From NCBI GenBank assembly GCA_964016985.1, contig OZ024826.1:59683507-59747506 (forward strand): DNA of 64,000 nucleotides, in the 5' to 3' direction. The stretch comes from Anodontia alba (Eukaryota > Mollusca > Bivalvia > Lucinida > Lucinidae). The notes beneath the pieces were generated by a model. The model was not told the DNA's origin. It worked only from the letters and a program-made list of their open reading frames with translations, and did no database searches. Shown piece by piece: positions 60,485-64,000 of the stretch (its first letter is position 1; the number at the start of each line of letters is the position of its first letter). The position numbers and the translations under genes are program-made.

Positions 60485-63400
60485 CGTCCTTTAAAATAGC
60501 GATGTTCCGGGCGGGCGGGAGTCTGGCGCCGGGCGTCGTCCCAGGTTTACCTTTTGGTTAACCTTTTTTCAAAGTTGTATGTTACACTTGTACCTTTATT
60601 CTTCAGTGGATTGCTTTCATATTTGGTAGGGATGAAGAGGAGGACCAGTAGGTGTGTCATGTGCAAGGGAGACAACTCTCACTTTTTTCGTTATGTACTT
60701 ATCTCCCCTGACGTCCGGACGCCCCAGGTTTACCTTATGGTTAACCTTTGTTTTCAAAGTTGTATGTTACCTTTATTCTTCAGCGGATTGCTTTCATATT
60801 TGGTAGGGATGAAGAAGAGGACCAGTAGGTGTGTCATTTGCAAGAGAGACAACTCTCACTTTGTTCCTTATGCACTTATCTCCCCTGACGTCTGAGGTTT
60901 ATCTTTTGGTTAACCCTTTTACAAAGTTATATATCACCTTTATTCTTAATCGGATTGCTTTCATATTTGGTAGAGATGATGATGAGGACCAGTAGGTGTG
61001 CAAGAGAGACAACTCTCACTTTCTCCGTTATGTACTTATCTCCCTTAACATCCGAGGTTTACCTTTTGGTTAACCTTTTTTTTCAAAGTTGTATGTTACC
61101 TTTACTCTTCATATTTACTCTTCATATTGGATTGCTTTCATATTTGGTAGGGATAAAGAGGAGGACCAGTAGGCGTGTAGGGTGCAAGAGAGACAACTCA
61201 CTTTCTTTGTTATGTACTTATCTCCCCTGAAGTCGAAACCTTGTGCAGGCCATAACTCCTATACTGTTTGAGATAATTTGTTAATATTTGATAGGTACAT
61301 ATATCAGGTCAAGTAGAAGTGTTGCATGCAGGAAGGACAACTCTTGCTTTATGTACTTATCTCCCCTGAAACCAAAATCTTGTGCAGGCCATAACTCCCA
61401 TACTGTTTGAGATAATATGGCAATATTTCGTGGGGACATATATCAGGTCAAATAAGAGCGTCACATGCAAGCAGGACAATATCTTTATTTTTTTTCAAGT
61501 TAACTCCCCTGAATGAATTTCTAAGCCAAATTCTTGTGCACTTCATAACTTCTAAATGGTTTGAAATATTTTGATAATATTTGTTTGAGGCATAGATAAG
61601 GACCAGTAGGCATGCCCTGTATAAGAGAGACAACTGACTTTCTTTGTTTGGTACTTATCACCCCTGAAGCCGAAAGCTTGTGCAGCCAAAATTGAATTTT
61701 GGACAGATTTTTCAAAAATCTGTCCTTTAAAGTCGCGATGTCATGGCCGCCGGGCATTGGGTCTCCCGAGGTTTTACCTTTCCTTTTACTTTTTGAAAAA
61801 CCCGTCGATAATGCCGTTAGGCTTTTTTCTTGCTTAATATCCATTTGAGCCGGGGCACATCATTTTCAACAAGACTGTTTGTGCACCCAGCGATGATGCA
61901 TGTGTGCCCGCGCAGAATGATAAGGGTCTTCGCTGTCTGCCCGAAAGCGCTTTGGATTCTTGGTTATCCACAGAGGGCCCTATGATCTGCTTGTGCTTCC
62001 TCAGAGGGCCCTATATGATCAGCCTGGGCACACATGCATTTAAAAAATGTTGTTCTCCGGCTCATTTACGATGAAGAAATGTCTTTTGAAAGCCAAGAGT
62101 CTTATTAACGGATAAAGTAGACGCAGATGCTTAAGTTAGTTTAAAACATGCACAGAAGGCATGTATCACGAACTGAACCGCAATGTGAGAAAATGTACCC
62201 TCTGATTTGTAAGCCTAACGAAGTCTAATCAGAGTCTTCGTTGTCCGCATGAAGACAATTCGCATCCTTGGCTATCCAAAATGTGCCCAATGAAGATTCT
62301 GATCAGGCTGCGCAAATGCGCAGCCTGATCTGAATTTTCACTGGGCGTACAAGTCCGAAGGTACGTTTTCTGACATTGCGGCTCAATAGGTTCTTTGCGG
62401 AGTGTTCAAGTACCTGTTTCTTTGTAGGTATTAGAAAAGAACTCAGTAGACAGTATGGTGTATGTCACTATGTATCCGGAGGAATGTCAGGCTAATCAGT
62501 CTGCCTACTATGTCGTTTCAAGCGGAACACAGATGACACTCTCTGCCAATAGTAAGTTTCCTTTAATACTAAGGTGAATGGAGCCATCTCAGAGAGAAAG
62601 ATTTTTTTCAAAGGGAGACCACTCAACTAGAAGAGAGTCTGCTATATTTTTTGGTGTATGAATTCTTCGCAAAAAGAGATTCTCTTGAAGGAAAGACTTT
62701 GCTTGTAAGGAAAGCAATTGCATTCCATTCACTTTGCTCCCTTATGAGACGGGAGGCAAATACTTTCATTTTAGAGTGATCTCCTCTGAAAGTGTATATT
62801 TTTTTCCTTTTTTGGGTCGATTGTTTGCAATCGAGCCATAGTATACAAACACCAAAATTTCTTTAAGGTAGTTGTCTACGTGATTATCACTGACCAGTGT
62901 ATTCGAACCACGCGTTTGACGAAATCCAGGTAACGGTTATTTATAGCCGAGCTGTTTTTTGTCGCTGTGACGTCAGAGTGCAGTGCAAAGAGGATTGTCT
63001 GAATGACCTGGACTGGGACATTGGCAGAAAATGCAGACCCAGATCAGACGCCGCAGATCGCGGCGTCTGATCAGGGTTTGCGCTGTTTGCCTAATTTACA
63101 GGGAGTTAAGGATTAAATTAAATCCCGTTCTGGACAATTTTCCCAGCCTACACTCAGAGACAATCTACCAATCAGTGCTGTCAGTGCTTTGATTACCTAA
63201 TGGTCAACTGGCCTGCTAGCCTAAATATTTTTTTTTTCAGCCAGTCTGTCTTTCTCACATTTACCTTTAGTTGATGTTCCGAAAAACGTCATTATGAAAA
63301 GGATTATTCAAATCTCTAAATCAAGTAGATGTAAAACTTCAGCAATGATAGAAATGCTTTCAGATGTTTTAATTTGAACACGCAGTATTTATATACTCTT

Positions 63401-63964
63401 TATAACACCATGTGATTTGACGTAAGAAAAGGGGCTCAATAGAATATAGTGCTGAAACGTGAATTTCCTAATCAGATTACCCGGATGTACAGACTGCTCT
63501 AGGTCTTCGCAGTATACCGAAAGAGCCTGTCTTGTTGGTGCATACTATGTTTTGACATTATTAGAATCGTGTCAGGCAAGAAAAGGTATTTCAGTGTAAA
63601 CATTTTGTTTTGCCAAACTATTAACCCATTTAAGCCTAGCGTCCCATAAAGGGACATTGGCAAACCGTGTAACCCAGATCAGACTCCGCAGAACGCGGCG
63701 TCTGATCAGGGTCTACACTGTTTGAATTATATACAGAAATTTCTATAAAACATGGTCATAGTAAAAAACTAACCAGACACCCCTTATATTGGAACTGGAC
63801 CGGCCCAAAGAATCAAAGTAGAAGAGTCCACTCGGCATAAATGGCTTAAAGAATTTTGATATTTGCTGTTTTCATTAAAGACGTTTACAGTATGCTTTTC
63901 ATTTTTCTATGAATTGTTTGAGGTTTCTTAAACTGCTTATACTTCCTTTATACAGTTACGTGCA
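43057..63964 (+). CDS. Secreted cysteine-containing protein of an uncharacterised family (3' end beyond window)
   Basis: Seven exons join in frame: 43057-43111, 46633-46795, 48775-48878, 51920-52054, 54135-54314, 59186-59307 and 62428-62551, about 294 codons, with an eighth starting at 63956. Exon 1 is a signal peptide (MKSAIFILVFLFGVVFSVG). The mature part begins ANSCTFPLNLQGTWESPTKG, a C-x-F-P-x3-L-x-G-T-W start. Exon 5 has CPNDILGQYWYYN and WDVCTDLTTMTFDYTKC. About seven N-glycosylation sequons (NIT, NFT, NGT, NCS, NGT, NST, NQS) and one to four Cys per exon point to an extracellular, disulphide-bonded product. The C-FP-L-GTW start and W-x-C-D-F-x-Y-x-C pattern recall the DUF7042-7045 proteins of invertebrates; I could not check this. 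Intron phases are mostly 1, as in extracellular modular proteins. Function unknown. Confidence 0.85.
43141..43215. repeat. Poly-A / (AAC)n tract
   Basis: About 32 A followed by AAC and AAAC repeats, 30 bp inside intron 1 of the secreted-protein gene. Confidence 0.95.
43255..43500. repeat. Family G hairpin element
   Basis: TTTGGTAGATTTTCTGCCAT; CTACTCCAAAAGGAAAGATT pairs with GAATTCTTTCCTTTAAGAGT; ends AGTGTATCCATCCCC. Confidence 0.75.
43625..43816. repeat. Family C element (diverged)
   Basis: TTTAACCTATTTACATCGAG start and AAAATGGGGTTAAC end; GATCTGGGTCTGCACTGTTT preserved. Confidence 0.65.
43808..44020. repeat. Family A element, full length
   Basis: GTTAACGCTTAGCACTCTGG start; ATGACATTTCATGCAAATTG pairs with CAATTTGCATGAAATGTCAC around CTCCAAGGAG; ends with TTTGTTGTCTGTTGA. 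Confidence 0.85.
44130..44300. repeat. Second family A copy in tandem (diverged)
   Basis: CAGAAAATAGGGTTAGACAT, GGAGGCAATATGCATGAAAT, ends TTTGTCGTCTACTGATG. It lies 110 bp after the copy at 43808-44020. Confidence 0.65.
45250..45455. repeat. Family G hairpin element
   Basis: GGATACACTTAGTAGTTTTC; TCTGTATAAGGAAAGTATTT and GAGAGCAAATCCTTTCCTTT; ends TGTATCTATTCTCC. Confidence 0.65.
45498..45722. mobile_element. TIR MITE, TATCGAGGGTTGATCG ends
   Basis: ATATCGAGGGTTGATCGCAA with GACTGTA at the left is inverted as TACAGTCTTGCGCTCAACCC with TCGATAT at the right. Length about 225 bp. No ORF. Confidence 0.75.
45781..45856. repeat. (GT)n then poly-G
   Basis: About 26 GT units with one AT, then 20 or more G. 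In intron 1. Confidence 0.97.
46633..46795 (+). CDS. Exon 2, N-terminal C-FP-GTW module
   Basis: Acceptor TTATTTGTTTCAG. Encodes ANSCTFPLNLQGTWESPTKG through AGLTFDCSINSNGRYIL. The donor must be GTAGGT after CTTCA, because reading on gives an in-frame TAG. Confidence 0.85.
46811..47037. repeat. Family C element, full length
   Basis: GCCCATTTATGCCTAGCGTC to GGCATAA-like CGACATAAATGGGTTAA. The hairpin AGACCCAGATCAGACGCCAC pairs with GCGTCTGATCAGGGTCTACG. Very close to the 63.62-kb copy. Confidence 0.85.
47088..47281. mobile_element. Dimeric TIR MITE
   Basis: TAGATTTTATCGATGT left and ACATCGATAAAGTCTA right. Two internal direct units: AAACGTCGGCAAATAAGTCA ... GTTAAGTTTGTGAGTGA and AAACGTCGGCGAATAACTTA ... 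GTTAAGTTTGTGAATGA. Confidence 0.75.
47487..47563. repeat. 39-bp tandem duplication
   Basis: CATTACGTTAAAATGTATAT with ATAATGTG occurs twice, separated by TACTTGGACTT. Confidence 0.85.
47718..47872. repeat. Tandem duplication, about 76-bp unit
   Basis: TTTATACCATTCCCATTTTT through AGCCTGGCTTACATAGCTCT and AGATAATTATTAATT is present twice back to back with only T-run length and two base differences, so it is recent. Confidence 0.9.
47876..48435. repeat. Cluster of three family B hairpins
   Basis: Palindromes at 47876-47985, 48148-48260 and 48338-48435. The first two share AACATAGATTGTGGGTACTC / GTTAGAACCGCC and CAATCTATGTTTTGAGCAGA, and are followed by the same TATCAGAGTTTTTTATCTGA line. The middle one belongs to a longer element (48065-48335) that recurs inverted at 52.15-52.43 kb. 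Confidence 0.85.
48775..48878 (+). CDS. Exon 3
   Basis: Acceptor TTCTCTTCCAG, donor GTAAGC. Encodes SDNFTVLAGNEVYALLCLKL then TQQTTNLYTYFVLT. Confidence 0.85.
49110..49336. repeat. Family C element
   Basis: TTAACCCATTTTAGTCTGCA to AGTCTAAAATGGGTTA; GGCAAACAGTGAAGATGCAA pairs with GGGTCTTCACTGTTTGC. Confidence 0.8.
49450..49661. repeat. Family C element, TAACTCTTTC ends
   Basis: TTTAACTCTTTCGGTGCC and GCAGAGAAAGAGTTAAA; hairpin CAAACAGCATAGATCCAGAT pairs with ATCTGGATCTATGCTGTTTG. Confidence 0.8.
49957..50102. repeat. Family C element lacking the hairpin core
   Basis: TAACCCATTTATGCCGAGTG and CTAGCCATAGATGGGTTAA ends, with TTTGCAAATGTCCC but no ATCTGGGTC arm; an internal deletion. Confidence 0.65.
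50274..51140. repeat. Large inverted repeat, about 270-300-bp arms, around a family A element
   Basis: Left arm 50274-50580 and right arm 50870-51140 are inverse: AGAGGCTTATAGCTATCATC vs AATTATAAGCCTCT; CTCTTAGAGAAACTGTTATG vs CATAACAGTTTCTCTAAGAG; TCACCTCTGTATTACT vs ACTACAGAGGTGA. The left arm holds 39-bp tandem units (AATTGATAAATACACATTAT, 50273-50400) and the right arm degenerate equivalents. Confidence 0.85.
50643..50820. repeat. Family A element, full length
   Basis: CAGCAGACAGCATTCTTAAA start; GGTTTGACATTTCATGCAAC pairs with GTTTGCATGAAATGTCAAAC; ends ACTCAGCATGCTAAGCATTAA. Confidence 0.8.
51260..51492. repeat. Family C core with GCCGCAATGTCAGAAAA ends
   Basis: ATGAGCCGCAATGTCAGAAA at the left, TTTTCCGACATTGCGACTCA at the right. 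Two hairpins: AAAGACTCAGATCAGCC/CTGATCATAGTCTT and GAAGATTCAGATCAGACTGC / GCAGGCTGATCTGAATCTTC. Copy 2 is at 62165-62388. Confidence 0.8.
51920..52054 (+). CDS. Exon 4
   Basis: Acceptor TTTTATTTTAG, donor GTAATT. Encodes SELADANNERVVFQAATTLS, then YTEADACDDTSVQ and ETKLLVRY. Confidence 0.82.
52085..52690. mobile_element. Composite TIR element with two nested hairpins
   Basis: GACTCGAACACCGACGACTC at the left and GGCGCTATGATTGACCCTCA, TTTCCATGAACCCAAAGCTG and GATGTTCAGTTGTATG at the right correspond to the 15.29-kb element. Inside are a reverse copy of the 48.07-kb element (52150-52432, with its hairpin at 52226-52345) and a family B hairpin at 52466-52560. Confidence 0.7.
53045..53115. repeat. 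A-rich (AAAAC)n tract
   Basis: Runs of A separated by single C. In intron 4. Confidence 0.9.
53345..53646 (+). mobile_element. Short retroposon with pyrimidine-rich middle and AATCAATCAAT tail
   Basis: GGGGTGGTCGGGTGGTGCGA, then TCACCGGGGCGTCCAACTG, a CT-rich 110-bp centre, GTCGTTAAACCCCAACACAA and a short TCAATCAAT tail. The tail and polarity are retroposon-like. The reverse copy at 25955-26228 shares start, centre and end. Confidence 0.75.
54135..54314 (+). CDS. Exon 5, cysteine-rich module
   Basis: Acceptor CTTTACAG, donor GTAAGT. Encodes four cysteines in CPNDILGQYWYYNGT, INCSASFWDVCTDL and FDYTKCSTRLAYS. Both borders are phase 1, so it could be skipped or duplicated without breaking the frame. 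Confidence 0.88.
54330..54515. repeat. Family A element, 15 bp after exon 5
   Basis: GCAGCAGAGGACATTTTGAA; TCCTGACATTGCATGTGAAT and GACAATTCACATGAACTGTT; ends AATGTCATCTGCTATAC. Confidence 0.75.
55430..56470. repeat. 146-bp tandem array with TCAAGGTCA in every unit
   Basis: Units carry ATATAGGTCAAGGTCACCGG, GTCAAGGTACCTGCCAAGTC, GAAGCACTATGCAAGGTTTG, GTAGGCCTTATAGTTGAGGA and AATGTGTCAAAGTCACTGG. TCAAGGTCA begins at 55452, 55580, 55726, 55872, 56018, 56162 and 56308, so successive spacings are 128, 146, 146, 146, 144 and 146. In intron 5. Confidence 0.92.
56221..57520. repeat. 650-bp direct tandem duplication
   Basis: 56221-56870 and 56871-57520 align at a constant 650-bp offset with only a few substitutions seen. 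Each copy contains part of the 146-bp array plus GACAGACGGACGGAC runs. A partial third copy of the distal part follows to about 57800. Confidence 0.92.
57764..57802. repeat. (GACG)n tetranucleotide repeat
   Basis: About eight GACG units plus GACA, the longest of several such runs (56594, 56766, 57257, 57417, 57600). The Arg-Pro-Ser-Val frame opposite is a by-product. Confidence 0.95.
57848..58040. repeat. Family G hairpin element, well preserved
   Basis: TTCTCTAAAAGGAAAGAATT with TGCTCCC pairs with GGGAGTAAATTCTTTCCTTT with TAGAG; ends AAGTGTATTCAGTCCTC. Confidence 0.85.
58714..58764. repeat. (CT)n microsatellite
   Basis: About 25 CT units in intron 5. Confidence 0.97.
59186..59307 (+). CDS. 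Exon 6
   Basis: Acceptor CTATATTACAG, donor GTAAGT. Encodes AGGAVKCIYYVEDGTQSVMY, then LYNTDASVNGTVNSTYQYSC and M. Confidence 0.85.
59308..60430. other. Intron 6 left part, nothing identified
   Basis: Contains short repeats GAGCGAAACAGTTCCCC (59398-59450) and a long A-rich tract (59958-60036). No exon, RNA gene or known element seen. Confidence 0.5.
60441..61760. repeat. Tandem array of 135-185-bp units after a poly-T run
   Basis: A T-run (60441-60479) precedes TCCGTCCTTTAAAATAGCGA, echoed at 61716 by TCTGTCCTTTAAAGTCGCGA. Between lie about seven units with GGTTTACCTTTTGGTTAACC, TTGCTTTCATATTTGGTAGG, GGACCAGTAGGTGTG, GAGAGACAACTCTCACTTT and TACTTATCTCCCCTGA. The later units instead have TTGTGCAGGCCATAACTCC. 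Confidence 0.88.
62165..62388. repeat. Family C core with GCCGCAATGTCAGAAAA ends, copy 2
   Basis: GAACCGCAATGTGAGAAAAT to TTTTCTGACATTGCGGCTCA; hairpins AGTCTAATCAGAGTCTTCG and GAAGATTCTGATCAGGCTGC / GCAGCCTGATCTGAATTTTC. Lies 40 bp upstream of exon 7. Confidence 0.8.
62428..62551 (+). CDS. Exon 7
   Basis: Acceptor TTTCTTTGTAG, donor GTAAGT. Encodes VLEKNSVDSMVYVTMYPEEC, then QANQSAYYVVSSGTQMTLSA and N. Confidence 0.85.
62575..62820. repeat. Family G element (diverged)
   Basis: AAAGAGATTCTCTTGAAGGA and TTGCATTCC, with CTTTCATTTTAGAGTGATCT on the right, follow family order; 24 bp after exon 7. Confidence 0.5.
63003..63110. repeat. Family C core
   Basis: GCAGACCCAGATCAGACGCC pairs with GGCGTCTGATCAGGGTTTGC around GCAGATCGC. 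Outer ends decayed. Confidence 0.7.
63622..63848. repeat. Family C element, full length
   Basis: TTAACCCATTTAAGCCTAGC; ATCAGACTCCGCAGAACGCG and GCGTCTGATCAGGGTCTACA; right half ACACCCCTTATATTGGAACT, AGAAGAGTCCACTCGGCATA. Matches the 46.81-kb copy over its length. Confidence 0.87.
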
Positions 63965-63984
63965 GTAAGTATGTGATAGCTTGA
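63956..63984 (+). CDS. Exon 8: terminal exon or 9-nt micro-exon
   Basis: After ACTTCCTTTATACAG the frame reads ITCSKYVIA and TGA at 63982. However, GTAAGTATG starts at 63965 and is an excellent donor; using it leaves a 9-nt exon, phase 1 to phase 1. The window ends too soon to decide. The Cys at the start of this exon fits the pattern of the other modules, which argues that the protein may continue. Confidence 0.5.
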
Positions 63985-64000
63985 AACCCATTTATATCTT

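Overview
This is eukaryotic genomic DNA: AT-rich, intron-rich, with GT-AG exon junctions and no operons or prokaryotic start signals. The repeat content (tRNA-derived SINE relics, hundreds-of-bp hairpin MITEs, RTE-like reverse transcriptase relics, long microsatellites, tandem arrays containing AGGTCAAGGTCA) and the two readable genes suggest a marine invertebrate, most likely a bivalve mollusc. That placement is inference; no marker gene in the window fixes the species.

Three genes can be supported exon by exon. (1) Bases 409-2876, + strand: the last three coding exons of a gene I do not recognise, ending in a very acidic tail (DSDEWEDY-stop). (2) Bases 25264-35716, - strand: a complete five-exon UFM1 (ubiquitin-fold modifier 1) of 85 residues. 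Its start codon is split by intron 1 (AT in exon 1, G in exon 2). (3) Bases 43057 to beyond 63964, + strand: the signal-peptide exon and at least six more exons of a secreted, cysteine-containing, N-glycosylatable protein of an uncharacterised family, open at the right edge. UFM1 and the secreted-protein gene are divergent, about 7.3 kb apart.

The rest is mostly non-coding. From 2.9 to 25.2 kb: dispersed hairpin elements, tRNA-derived SINE copies, four divergent tandem arrays (8.15-9.0, 9.3-9.9, 10.0-10.5 and 16.1-17.0 kb) and a decayed non-LTR retrotransposon (18.87-20.69 kb). UFM1 introns: a tandem array ending in a perfect 68-bp-arm palindrome (26.2-27.2 kb), a second 5'-truncated retrotransposon copy (31.66-32.55 kb) and a 1.4-kb TIR element with a 6-bp target duplication (33.17-34.60 kb). 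From 35.8 to 43.0 kb: a CRE-rich palindromic MITE, trinucleotide and dinucleotide repeats, and a 33-bp minisatellite. Introns of the secreted-protein gene: clustered hairpin MITEs (47.9-48.4 and 52.1-52.7 kb), a large inverted repeat (50.27-51.14 kb), a 146-bp-period array carrying nuclear-receptor-type half sites with a recent 650-bp duplication (55.4-57.8 kb) and another tandem array (60.5-61.8 kb).

Recurring small-element families are named A to G here for convenience. A: hairpin with core GACATTTCATGCAAATTG. B: hairpin with core TACTCATTAGAAGTGCCTC. C: elements with core GGTCTACACTGTTTGC. D: TIR CAGGGCCCAGTTGTTCAAAG. G: hairpin with core GCAAATTCTTTCCTTTTAGA. All coordinates for diverged repeats are approximate to about 10 bp.
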